From Streptomyces bottropensis ATCC 25435 (lineage in GTDB: Bacteria; Actinomycetota; Actinomycetes; Streptomycetales; Streptomycetaceae): a DNA stretch of 64,000 nucleotides. Both the position numbers and the translations under genes were made by a program. Shown piece by piece: positions 36,939-45,128 of this stretch (within the stretch, counting starts at the first letter, position 1; each line of letters begins with the position of its first letter). Below the pieces are notes generated by a model. That model did no database searches. It was not told where the DNA came from and saw nothing but the letters and a program-made list of their open reading frames with translations. The stretch spans positions 1,292,276 to 1,356,275 of the forward strand of contig NZ_KB911581.1 of NCBI RefSeq assembly GCF_000383595.1, given 5' to 3'.

Positions 36939-38206
36939 ACAGCGGAAGCTACGAGTCCACCGCCCCCGGGGAGCTGGACGACCCGGCCGTCCGCGGCGTC
37001 GAGATACCCGAGCCCGGCGCCGTCACCATCGTCATACCCACCTTCAACGAATCCGCCAACGTACGGGAGTTGCTGCACCGGATCACGGAGTCGGTGCCCG
37101 CCCGGCTGCCCTGCGAGGTCGTCTTCGTGGACGACTCCACCGACGACACCCCCGCGGTGATCGGCGAGGCCGCGCAGGACTGCCCCTTCCCCGTGACCGT
37201 GCTGCACCGCGACGAACCGGTCGGCGGACTCGGCGGCGCGGTCGTCGAGGGCATCAGGGCGGCCACGTCCGACTGGATCGTCGTCATGGACGGCGACCTG
37301 CAGCATCCGCCTTCGCTGGTACCGGAGTTGGTGGCGACCGGGGAGCGGTCGTCGGCGGGTCTGGTGGTCGCCTCCCGCTACATCAAGGGCGGGAGCCGGG
37401 CCGGGCTCGCGGGCAGCTACCGCGTGGCCGTCTCCCGAGGGGCGACCTGGCTCACCAAGTCCCTCTTCCCCCGCCGACTGCACGGCATCAGCGACCCGAT
37501 GAGCGGCTTCTTCGCGATCCGCCGCAGCGCGGTCACCGCCGACATCCTCCAGCCGCTCGGCTACAAGATCCTCCTCGAACTCGCCGTGCGCAGCCGCCCC
37601 CGCCGGGTCACCGAGGTGCCGTTCGTCTTCCAGGACCGGTACGCCGGCGAGTCCAAGTCCACCGCGCGGGAGGGCCTGCGGTTCCTGCGCCACCTCGCCG
37701 GGCTGCGCACCGCCTCGCCCGTGGCCCGCATGCTGGTCTTCGGGCTGATCGGCGTCACCGGCTTCCTGCCGAACCTGGCCGGCCTGTACGCCCTCACCTC
37801 GGCCGGCATGCACTACCTCCCCGCCGAGATCCTCGCCAACCAGCTCGGGGTCCTCTGGAACTTCTTCCTCATCGAGCACCTGTGCTTCCGCGAGCGGCGC
37901 AGGCACCGCAAGGTGTGGGACCGCGTCGGCCGGTTCGCGTTGCTGGCCAACGCCGATCTGGTGCTGCGCATCCCGCTGATCGCACTGTTCGTCGGCCGGT
38001 TCGGGATGGGGGCGCTGTCCGCGACCGCGCTCGCCCTGGTGACGACGTTCGTACTGCGCTTCGTGGCGGTCGAGGCGCTGGTCTATCTGCCGCGAAAGGC
38101 GTCTCGCCGTGGGGAGCACGGCGAGCAGAAGCAGGCCGAGCGGAAGCAGGCCGAGCGGAAGCAGGCCGAGCAGACGCAGGCCGAGCCGGCAAGGAGAGCC
38201 GTGTGA
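36935..38206 (+). CDS. Polyprenyl-phosphate glycosyltransferase fused to GtrA domain
   Basis: The 423-residue protein combines an N-terminal GT2 domain of the dolichyl-phosphate mannose synthase type (VTIVIPTFNESANV, FVDDSTDDTP, VMDGDLQHPP, DPMSGFFAIRR) with a C-terminal GtrA-like four-helix membrane domain (start near MLVFGLIGVTGFLPN). It should make a polyprenyl-phosphate sugar and help flip it for the GT39 enzyme. The C-terminus ends in a short charged repeat (ERKQA units) encoded by a 15-base tandem repeat at about 38118-38180. It overlaps both neighbouring genes. Confidence 0.9.
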   Translation: MNSGSYESTAPGELDDPAVRGVEIPEPGAVTIVIPTFNESANVRELLHRITESVPARLPCEVVFVDDSTDDTPAVIGEAAQDCPFPVTVLHRDEPVGGLGGAVVEGIRAATSDWIVVMDGDLQHPPSLVPELVATGERSSAGLVVASRYIKGGSRAGLAGSYRVAVSRGATWLTKSLFPRRLHGISDPMSGFFAIRRSAVTADILQPLGYKILLELAVRSRPRRVTEVPFVFQDRYAGESKSTAREGLRFLRHLAGLRTASPVARMLVFGLIGVTGFLPNLAGLYALTSAGMHYLPAEILANQLGVLWNFFLIEHLCFRERRRHRKVWDRVGRFALLANADLVLRIPLIALFVGRFGMGALSATALALVTTFVLRFVAVEALVYLPRKASRRGEHGEQKQAERKQAERKQAEQTQAEPARRAV

Positions 38207-40695
38207 AGAACCATCCGATGAACCATCTGCGGGGCCGCTTGCATCTGCGGGCCCGCTTCGGGATCCGTCGCAGACCCGGGCCCCTGCCCAAGGTCAGACG
38301 GAGCACGGCCCTGCTGGCGGTCGGGGCGCTCGCCGCCGGCCTCCTGCTGGTCTCGCCCCAGTCCGCGTCCGCCGCCAACCTGGTCCAGAACCCCGGGTTC
38401 GAGACCGCCGGCACCGACGGCATGCCGTACTGCTGGGAGAAGTCCGGCTGGGGCGACAACGACTTCACGTTCACCACGGTGGCGGGCGCCCACTCCGGCA
38501 CCAAGGCCATGAAGGTCGAGCTGACCCGCCGGGTCTCCGGTGACCGCAAGGCCCTCATCACCGAGTCGGCGGCCTGCGCGCCCACGGTCACCGTGGGCAA
38601 GCAGTACGACCTGGCCCTCTGGTACAAGTCGACGACCCCGGACACGTCCGTCACCCTCTTCCGGCACGACACCACGGCCGGCTGGCAGTACTGGACCGAC
38701 CTCAAGACGCTGGACATGGCCGGGAGCTGGACCGAGGCGACGGTCCGCACACCGGAGATCCCGGCGGGCACCGACCGGATCACCTGGGGTGTCTCGGTCT
38801 ACGGCACCGGTTCCGTCACCACCGACGACTACACCATGGACCAGGTCGCCGACCCCGTCCCCCAGCCGCAGTGCACGGGCACGCCGGACGAGTGCCTCAA
38901 CGGCCGCTGGGACGTGCTGCCCACCAAGAACCCCGTCCGCTCCATGCACTCCGTCGTCCTCAACAACGGCAAGGTGCTGCTGATCGCCGGCTCCGGCAAC
39001 AGCGAGCAGATGTTCGAGGCGGGGACGTTCACCTCCGCGGTCTACGACCCGAAGAACGGCACGTACAAGCAGATCCCGACCCCGGACGACATGTTCTGCG
39101 CGGGCCATGTGCAGCTGGACGACGGCCGGGTCCTCGTCATGAGCGGCAACAAGGCGTACCCGGTGGCGGGCGGCCACGGCTACGAGGGCTACAAGGACTC
39201 GTACGTCTTCGACCCGGTCACCGAGACCTACAGCAAGACCAACGACATGAACGACGGCCACTGGTATCCGTCGGCGACGATCCTCGGCAACGGTGACGTC
39301 ATCTCGTTCGGCGGTCTGAAGGAGGACTCGACCGGTTCGGTGACGGCCGAACTGTGGTCGGACGCCGAGCAGAAGTGGCTCGAACTCTGGAAGGTCAACC
39401 AGACCTGGTCGTACTGGGGTCTCTACCCGTCGATGATCCTCATGCAGGACGGCCGCCTCTTCTACTCCGGCAGCCATGTCTTCGGCAACAACATCCCCGG
39501 CACGGGCAGCGCGATCTACGACTACGGCGCCAACACGATCACCCAGATGCCGGGCCTGCAGCGCAAGGACGAGCGGGACCAGTCGGCGAGCGTGCTGCTG
39601 CCCCCCGCCCAGGACCAGAAGGTCCTCACGCTCGGTGGCGGCAACATCGAGTCCAACCCCGACGCCAACCGCCTGACGGACGTCATCGACCTGAAGGCCG
39701 CGAACCCGGCGTACGTCGCGGGCCCGCCGATCCCGCAGGGCACGGTGGACCTGGGCAACGGCAAGGTCGCCCAGACGGGCGCCCAGGGCAAGATGTACGT
39801 CTCGGCGGTGCTGCTGCCCGACGGCAAGGTCCTGGAGACGGGCGGCGCCCTGCACAACCGCGCCGACCCGGTGTTCGAGACGTCGATCTACGACCCGGCG
39901 ACCAACACGTTCGACCCGGTGGCGACGGACCCGGAGGAGCGCGGCTACCACTCCTCGGCGTTCCTGCTCCCCGACGGCCGCGTCATGACGACCGGCGACA
40001 ACCCGGGCAACGGCACCTGGAACCACGACGTGTCGATCTACACCCCGCCGTACCTCCTGAAGGGCGCCCGCCCGCAGATCACGTCGGTGATCGACAAGGA
40101 GTGGGTGTACGGCGACACGCAGCGGATCACGGTGGACCGGCCGATCGTGAAGGCGGAACTGATCCGCCCCGCGGCGGTCACGCACTCCTCGGACCCGAAC
40201 CAGAGGTTCGTGGATCTGCCGCTGTCCGTCGACGGCAACAACATCGACCTCAACGTGACGAGCAACCCCAACCTGGCGCCGCCCGGCTGGTACATGCTCT
40301 TCGCGGTGGACGCAGGCGGCGTCCCGTCGGTCGCGGAATGGGTCCACCTCCAGGGCCCGTCCGCCTTGGCCCAGGCCTCCGGCGACGCCCCCTCGGCCCA
40401 CGTCCACGACTTCGCGGACGCCCCGAAGGGCAAGACCACGGGGCCGGGGAAGAAGACCAGGTCCAAGAAGGTCAGCCCCACGATCTCCGGCTGTGACCGC
40501 CACTACGGCACCGCGAACGTCTGCGTCCCGACGGTCTTCCCCGCCGAGGTGAAGAAGACGACGGCGTCGCGCTGCGCGTGGCTGAAGCAGAACGACTACG
40601 GCCGCCTGAAGGTCAACGGCAAGGACGACCCGCTGAAGCTGGACCGGAACCGGGACGGCGTGGCGTGCGGGAAGGGGGACGTCAAGCGCCGCTGA
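38203..40695 (+). CDS. Copper radical oxidase (galactose oxidase/GlxA-like) with excalibur-like tail
   Basis: This 830-residue secreted oxidase has a signal or signal anchor (TALLAVGALAAGLLLVSPQS), a carbohydrate-binding-like beta domain (about residues 60-220), a seven-bladed kelch propeller and a DUF1929 domain. The copper-radical residues of galactose oxidase have counterparts: Cys299 (DMFCAGH), Tyr355 (GHWYPS), Tyr582-His583 (RGYHSS) and His661 (VTHSSDPNQR). A C-terminal Lys-rich linker leads to a Cys-containing domain ending DRNRDGVACG, like excalibur calcium-binding domains. GTG 38203 overlaps the previous stop, with AGGAG upstream. Oxidation of the glycan made by the operon is inferred. 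Confidence 0.88.
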   Translation: MKNHPMNHLRGRLHLRARFGIRRRPGPLPKVRRSTALLAVGALAAGLLLVSPQSASAANLVQNPGFETAGTDGMPYCWEKSGWGDNDFTFTTVAGAHSGTKAMKVELTRRVSGDRKALITESAACAPTVTVGKQYDLALWYKSTTPDTSVTLFRHDTTAGWQYWTDLKTLDMAGSWTEATVRTPEIPAGTDRITWGVSVYGTGSVTTDDYTMDQVADPVPQPQCTGTPDECLNGRWDVLPTKNPVRSMHSVVLNNGKVLLIAGSGNSEQMFEAGTFTSAVYDPKNGTYKQIPTPDDMFCAGHVQLDDGRVLVMSGNKAYPVAGGHGYEGYKDSYVFDPVTETYSKTNDMNDGHWYPSATILGNGDVISFGGLKEDSTGSVTAELWSDAEQKWLELWKVNQTWSYWGLYPSMILMQDGRLFYSGSHVFGNNIPGTGSAIYDYGANTITQMPGLQRKDERDQSASVLLPPAQDQKVLTLGGGNIESNPDANRLTDVIDLKAANPAYVAGPPIPQGTVDLGNGKVAQTGAQGKMYVSAVLLPDGKVLETGGALHNRADPVFETSIYDPATNTFDPVATDPEERGYHSSAFLLPDGRVMTTGDNPGNGTWNHDVSIYTPPYLLKGARPQITSVIDKEWVYGDTQRITVDRPIVKAELIRPAAVTHSSDPNQRFVDLPLSVDGNNIDLNVTSNPNLAPPGWYMLFAVDAGGVPSVAEWVHLQGPSALAQASGDAPSAHVHDFADAPKGKTTGPGKKTRSKKVSPTISGCDRHYGTANVCVPTVFPAEVKKTTASRCAWLKQNDYGRLKVNGKDDPLKLDRNRDGVACGKGDVKRR

Positions 40696-40718
40696 CGATT
40701 GCCGGGTCGACGTGATCG

Positions 40719-40756
40719 GCCCCCGTGCCCGGCGGACAACCGCCGGGCACGGGGGC
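40719..40756. terminator. Strong hairpin between convergent genes
   Basis: GCCCCCGTGCCCGGCGG (40719-40735) and CCGCCGGGCACGGGGGC (40740-40756) form a perfect 17-base stem with a 4-base loop. It can end the oxidase operon and the convergent Mut7-C gene. Confidence 0.88.
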
Positions 40757-40849
40757 TGTGTCGGCTACGCGCGACCGACATTGTCGGGACTCTGCCCGGC
40801 CCGTGCCTGGGGTTGTGGTCACCACGATCCAGACCCACCCCGCCCCCGC

Positions 40850-41575
40850 TCACCCCGCGCGCATCCTCAACGCCTCCCGCACGATCGCCTCCAACTGCTC
40901 GTGGTGCGCGCCCTTCCAGTACGCTCGGCCGCATGCGTCGCACTGGGCGAACACGTCGTACGACTTCTGGGTGCCGCCCTCCAGTCGGTCGGCGACCTGC
41001 TCCTTCGTGGCCGGCTTGAGCAGGCCGTTGCAGGCGGTGCAGCGGGTCCAGGGGTGCAGGTCGGGGGCGAAGCGGGCCAGGACGTCCTGGAGTTGGTCCT
41101 CCGGGTGGGTGCTGTAGATGTACGCGCCGGCCCACAGTTCGCGTCGTCGCAGGAGGCCCCGGTCGCGGCTGAGCAGCACCCGCTGTTCGGCGGCGGAACG
41201 GGTGGCCAGCGCGGGGTCGCCGATGTCCGTCGACTCGTAGGCCGTGTCCACGCCCAGCAGGCGCAGGCGTCGGGCGAGGGTGCCGAGGTGGACGTCGAGG
41301 AGGAAGCGGAGGGGGGCGCCGGGGACGCGCTGGGGGCGCTCCACCGGGCGTACGGTGACCGACTCGCCGTGCGCCGGGATGTGGGACACCGGGACCTCGC
41401 GGCCGTCGACGACCAGCGTGCCCACCTCCGTCAGCGGGACGCCGAGGGACTCGACCACGTGCCCCAGGGTCGAGATCCCGTCCGTGGCCAGCGGGGTCGC
41501 GCCCGCGCGGCGGCCGTGCGGGACGAACAGGGCCAGTTCGGGGGCGACTTCGATATGGATCTCGGCGGCTCTCAC
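40850..41575 (-). CDS. Mut7-C RNase-domain protein with ubiquitin-like domain
   Basis: The 241-residue protein has an N-terminal ubiquitin-like (ThiS/MoaD-type) domain (to about residue 80, GTLVVDGREVPVSHIPAHGESV) and the Mut7-C PIN-like RNase domain (RFLLDVHLGTLARRLRLLG, LLSRDRGLL). A zinc ribbon with CTAC and CDAC pairs closes it. This pairing is known from comparative genomics and points to RNA cleavage, but no substrate is established. GTG 41575 is the only reasonable start and lacks a strong binding site. The next gene upstream is 34 bases away on the same strand. Confidence 0.88.
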   Translation of the reverse strand: MRAAEIHIEVAPELALFVPHGRRAGATPLATDGISTLGHVVESLGVPLTEVGTLVVDGREVPVSHIPAHGESVTVRPVERPQRVPGAPLRFLLDVHLGTLARRLRLLGVDTAYESTDIGDPALATRSAAEQRVLLSRDRGLLRRRELWAGAYIYSTHPEDQLQDVLARFAPDLHPWTRCTACNGLLKPATKEQVADRLEGGTQKSYDVFAQCDACGRAYWKGAHHEQLEAIVREALRMRAG

Positions 41576-41609
41576 CTGGTCAGGATGGCATGGGAGACAG
41601 GGGGTGGGT

Positions 41610-42287
41610 TCAGGGATTTTCCCTCGGCAGGCCGTGTTGCAGCGTGGTCAGGGTGCGGTCGACGAGTTCGGCGAAGTCGTCGCGGTGGCCGTTCTCGGCC
41701 CAGTAGAGGGACGTTTCCAGCAGGCCGCCGATCAGGGACATGGCGTAGACCCGTACCTCCAGGCTGTCCGGGTCCCGGCCGGTGCGCTCGGCGATGGCGG
41801 TGCAGAGCATGCGGCCCGTCACCGACATGCTCTCCATCATGCGTGAGCGCACCGCGGGGATCTCGACCATGAGGCGCGTACGCAGCCGCGCCACCGCCGC
41901 GTCCCCCTCGACGCCCGTGCGGACGGCCTCCCGCATCACGTGACGGATGCTGTCTGTCCAGGGTTCGTCCGTCGGCCGAGCCCGCAGTTCCTCCATGAGG
42001 ATCGGATCGTCCTCGTCGGTGAGGACGATGTCCTCCTTGGTGGGGAAGTAGCGGAAGACGGTCGACGGCGAGACCTCCGCCCGGTCGGCGATCTGCTCGA
42101 TCGTCGTGGCGTCGTAGCCCTGTTCCTCGACCAGCGCGTAGGTCGCGGCGCGGATCGCCTCGCGGGTCTTGATCTTCTTCCGCTCGCGGAGTCCGAGCGG
42201 GGGGCGGTCGGTGGGGCGGTCCGTGGGGCTGTCGGTGGGGCTGTCGGTGGGGGTGCCGGTGGGGGTGCTGGGGCGTGCGGCCGTCAT
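41610..42287 (-). CDS. TetR-family repressor of the MFS pump
   Basis: The 225-residue DNA-binding protein has an N-terminal TetR helix-turn-helix (TTIEQIADRAEVSPSTVFRYFPTKED) and a variable ligand domain. It follows the MFS gene and probably shares its message. ATG 42287 lies four bases after the MFS stop; ATG 42305, six codons earlier, overlaps that stop and is equally possible. A run of Pro-Thr-Asp/Gly repeats (PTDSPTDSPTDRPTDR) at the N-terminus comes from a 12-base tandem repeat and is unusual. It most likely binds GAGAGTAACTCTC in front of the pump gene. Confidence 0.9.
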   Translation of the reverse strand: MTAARPSTPTGTPTDSPTDSPTDRPTDRPPLGLRERKKIKTREAIRAATYALVEEQGYDATTIEQIADRAEVSPSTVFRYFPTKEDIVLTDEDDPILMEELRARPTDEPWTDSIRHVMREAVRTGVEGDAAVARLRTRLMVEIPAVRSRMMESMSVTGRMLCTAIAERTGRDPDSLEVRVYAMSLIGGLLETSLYWAENGHRDDFAELVDRTLTTLQHGLPRENP

Positions 42288-42291
42288 GCGG

Positions 42292-43872
42292 TCATTGTCG
42301 GGCATCGGCCCGCGAGGTGGCCAGGTCAGGCCCGGTGTCCTCCCCGCCGGTGTTCCCGCCGCCCTTCGCCGTCGGCGCGCTCGGCAGCAGAGCCACGGCC
42401 AGCAGCGCGGCGACCAGGGCCGTGGCGCCGCACACCAGCAGGACGAGGCCCATCCCGTGGACGTACGAGGCGTTCGCGGAGGTGAGGAGATCGGCCGCGC
42501 CCGCCCGTTCGGCGACCACGTGGGCCGCCACCACCGAGTCCCCGGCCGTGTCGGCGGCGGACGCGGGCAGCCCGGCGGTGTCGAGCCGGTCCCGGAAGAT
42601 GCCCGCGAGCAGGCTGCCGAGCAGGGCGATGCCGATGGCGCCGCCCACCTGACGCAAGGTCATCAGCAGCCCGGAGCCGGAGCCGGCCCGGTCGGCGGGC
42701 AGGGTGCCGAGGGCGCCGGACATCGCGGGCACGACCGAGAGCCCGAAGCCGGCTCCGGCCAACGACAGCCACAGCGCCGTGAACCCGTAGCCGGAGCCGA
42801 CCGTCGTACGGCTGCCGAGGAGGGCGGCGAAGGCCAGCACCACCAGGCCCGCGCCGACCACGGACCGGGACCCGAAGCGTTCGACGACCGGCTGAGCGAC
42901 CCGCGCGCCCACCAGCAGGCCGCCCATCAGGGGCAGCAGCCGTACGCCGGTGCCCAGGGCGTCGTTGCCGAGGACGGCCTGGAGATACGGCGGCAGGACG
43001 AACATCAGGCCGGACAGCACGAACATGACCAGGGTCGCGGCGAGCGCGTTGAAGAGGAAGCCGCGGTGGGCGAGCAGTCCCATGTCGAGCATGGGACGCA
43101 CGGCCCGCCGTTCGCGCAGAACCAGCGCGGTGATCAGGACGGTCGATGCCGCGAACGCGCTCAGCACCAGCGGGTCGCTCCAGCCGCGCGTGGGTGCCTC
43201 GATGATCGCGTAGACGAGCGAGCCGAGGCCGGCCGCGGTGAGCACGGTGGAGACCGTGTCGACCTTGGGCGAGGCGGGGTCCCGCGTCTCGGGCAGCAGG
43301 AAGACGCAGGCGGCCATGCCGATCGCCGCCATCGGGAGGTTGATCAGGAACACCGAGCCCCACCAGTAGTGGTCGAGCAGCCAGCCGCCGATGATCGGGC
43401 CGAGCGGCAGGCCCAGCGTGGAGCCCGCGGAGACGATGCCGACGGCCTTGGTGCGCTCGTCGGGGGCGAAGAGCGAGGGCAGCACCGACAGGGCGAGCGG
43501 GGTGACCAGCGCGGCGCCGATCCCCATCACGGCGCGGGCCGCGACCACCGCGTTCACGTCCTGGGCGAGCGCGCCCACGACCGACCCGGCGAGGAAGATA
43601 CCGAGCCCGGTGATCAGCATGCGCCGCCGGCCGAACCGGTCGCCGAGGAGTCCGGCCGGGAGCATCAGGGCCGCGAACACGACGATGTACGCGTCCGCCA
43701 TCCATTGCTGCTCACCGGTGGCGGCGCCGAGCTGTCCGGCCATGGTCGGCAGCGCCACATTGAGGATCGTCATGTCGAAACCGAGCACCAGCATGCTCGC
43801 GACGAGGGCGCCGAGGGCCCACCAGCGGCGGGGGTCGGGCCGAGCCCGGGAAGGGGTGATGACAGTCTCCAT
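42292..43872 (-). CDS. 14-TM MFS multidrug efflux protein (DHA2/EmrB-QacA type)
   Basis: The 526-residue membrane protein of the major facilitator superfamily exports drugs using the proton gradient. It has the family motifs GLLGDRFGRRRML (motif A) and GPIIGGWLLDHYWWGSVFLINLP (motif C region, WRW/WWG type), and fourteen predicted helices. The ATG at 43872 has no binding site. The -10 box places the start of transcription a base or two upstream, so the message is nearly leaderless. The TetR gene overlaps or abuts its end. Confidence 0.93.
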   Translation of the reverse strand: METVITPSRARPDPRRWWALGALVASMLVLGFDMTILNVALPTMAGQLGAATGEQQWMADAYIVVFAALMLPAGLLGDRFGRRRMLITGLGIFLAGSVVGALAQDVNAVVAARAVMGIGAALVTPLALSVLPSLFAPDERTKAVGIVSAGSTLGLPLGPIIGGWLLDHYWWGSVFLINLPMAAIGMAACVFLLPETRDPASPKVDTVSTVLTAAGLGSLVYAIIEAPTRGWSDPLVLSAFAASTVLITALVLRERRAVRPMLDMGLLAHRGFLFNALAATLVMFVLSGLMFVLPPYLQAVLGNDALGTGVRLLPLMGGLLVGARVAQPVVERFGSRSVVGAGLVVLAFAALLGSRTTVGSGYGFTALWLSLAGAGFGLSVVPAMSGALGTLPADRAGSGSGLLMTLRQVGGAIGIALLGSLLAGIFRDRLDTAGLPASAADTAGDSVVAAHVVAERAGAADLLTSANASYVHGMGLVLLVCGATALVAALLAVALLPSAPTAKGGGNTGGEDTGPDLATSRADARQ

Positions 43873-43877
43873 GAAAT

Positions 43878-43909
43878 GAGAGTAACTCTCAAAAGATGGT
43901 AGGTGTCAA
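43878..43909 (-). promoter_or_regulatory. MFS promoter with overlapping TetR operator
   Basis: On the minus strand TTGACA (43909-43904) is followed after 17 bases by GTTACT (43886-43881), a strong promoter. The perfect palindrome GAGAGTAACTCTC (43878-43890) covers the -10 box, which is the expected place for a TetR repressor to act. The operon includes the TetR gene, so feedback control is likely. Confidence 0.8.
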
Positions 43910-43961
43910 TTGTCGGATGGTGGATGGGTGCGGGCGTGACGTGCGCGCGGGCATACGGAAA

Positions 43962-43987
43962 TGGCCGCGGCTGGGGAGCCGCGGCCA
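43962..43987 (-). terminator. Terminator of the hemolysin III family gene
   Basis: TGGCCGCGGCT (43962-43972) and AGCCGCGGCCA (43977-43987) form a perfect 11-base stem with a GGGG loop (as read on plus), 36 bases after the stop of the minus-strand gene. Confidence 0.75.
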
Positions 43988-44022
43988 GGGAGGGAGTGGG
44001 CGTGTCCGGTCGCCCCGCAGGG

Positions 44023-44781
44023 TCAGCCGTGCTGGTAGGCCACCATCGAGATCCCCACGTAGTGCACGACGAACGCGGCGAGCGTGAAGGAGTGGAACAC
44101 CTCGTGGAAGCCGAACCAGCGCGGTGACGGGTCCGGGCGCTTGAGGCCGTAGATGACTCCGCCGATGCTGTAGAGCAGGCCGCCGACGATCACCAGGACC
44201 AGGACGGCGATGCCGCCCGTGCGCATGAAGTCGGGCAGGAAGAAGACCGCCGCCCAGCCCATCGCGATGTAGCAGGGGGTGTAGAGCCAGCGCGGGGCGC
44301 CGACCCAGAACACCCGGAAGGCGATGCCGGCGACGGCCGCTCCCCAGATGCCCCAGAGCAGCCACTGACCCTTGGCGCCGGGCAGGAGCAGCATGGTGAG
44401 CGGGGTGTAGGAGCCCGCGATGATCAGAAAGATGTTGGCGTGATCCAGCCTGCGCAGGACGCCGTCCATCCTGGGGCTCCAGGTTCCCCGGTGGTACAGC
44501 GCGCTCACGCCGAACAGCAGGCAGGCGGTGAGGGCGAAGATCCCGCACGCGATGCGTCCGCGTGTGGAGTCGGCGAGGGCGGTGAGCACCAGGCCGGCCA
44601 CGAGTACGGCCGGGAACATGCCGAGATGCAGCCAGCCACGGAGTTTGGGCTTGATCTCGTCGGTGATCTGATGGATCTCGTCGGTGATCTGGTGGGCGAG
44701 CTGATGCGGCTTGGTTCGCGCGTCGGACGTGCGGCTGTCGGCCGGCGTCTCCGGGTGCGCATCGGGGACGGACGCTGTCAT
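44023..44781 (-). CDS. Hemolysin III (PAQR/HlyIII) family membrane protein
   Basis: The 252-residue protein has seven predicted helices and the metal-binding motifs of the PAQR/HlyIII superfamily: SALYHRGTW, DHANIFLIIAGSYTP and FHEVFHSFTLAAFVVHY. Bacterial members are linked to membrane-lipid balance; haemolysis is not implied. The hydrophilic N-terminus contains an exact eight-residue repeat (HQITDEI twice) encoded by a 21-24-base duplication. ATG 44781 lies 7 bases after a TACGAT -10 box (44794-44789, minus), suggesting a leaderless message; ATG 44790 is an alternative. Confidence 0.9.
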   Translation of the reverse strand: MTASVPDAHPETPADSRTSDARTKPHQLAHQITDEIHQITDEIKPKLRGWLHLGMFPAVLVAGLVLTALADSTRGRIACGIFALTACLLFGVSALYHRGTWSPRMDGVLRRLDHANIFLIIAGSYTPLTMLLLPGAKGQWLLWGIWGAAVAGIAFRVFWVGAPRWLYTPCYIAMGWAAVFFLPDFMRTGGIAVLVLVIVGGLLYSIGGVIYGLKRPDPSPRWFGFHEVFHSFTLAAFVVHYVGISMVAYQHG

Positions 44782-45128
44782 ACCTTGCATCGTACCTACG
44801 GAGCCGTAACTTACGGGACCGTGCGTCCTGTTCACACCCTCGGAAGTGGCCATCGTCTCACGGGGAGCCCCGGAGGGGCCCGGCCACCTGTGTGGATACC
44901 TGCGGTGAACCGGCGGTGACACAAAGAAACCTTTCGGACGCGGTTTCGGTGAGTGGTGATGGTCACCATGCTCACGTGTGAGGTCCTATGGACATATGGG
45001 CACTCTCGTCGGATGATCAAATGAGTGCAGTCGGCACCGGATGAGCGCCAAGGGCACCACTGATGAAGCATCCGGGTCGCAGCCCCCACGGGGCCTCCCA
45101 CACAAAATCCCTCATTTTAGGAGCGATC
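44782..45128. other. Divergent intergenic region hlyIII-pckG
   Basis: This 347-base gap carries the TACGAT -10 box of the hemolysin III gene at its left end. Two small palindromes, GGTGATGGTCACC (44955-44967) and CTCACGTGTGAG (44971-44982), lie side by side in the region expected to hold the pckG promoter. I see no convincing -35/-10 pair for pckG and no small gene. The paired palindromes are candidate sites for carbon-source control. Confidence 0.5.
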
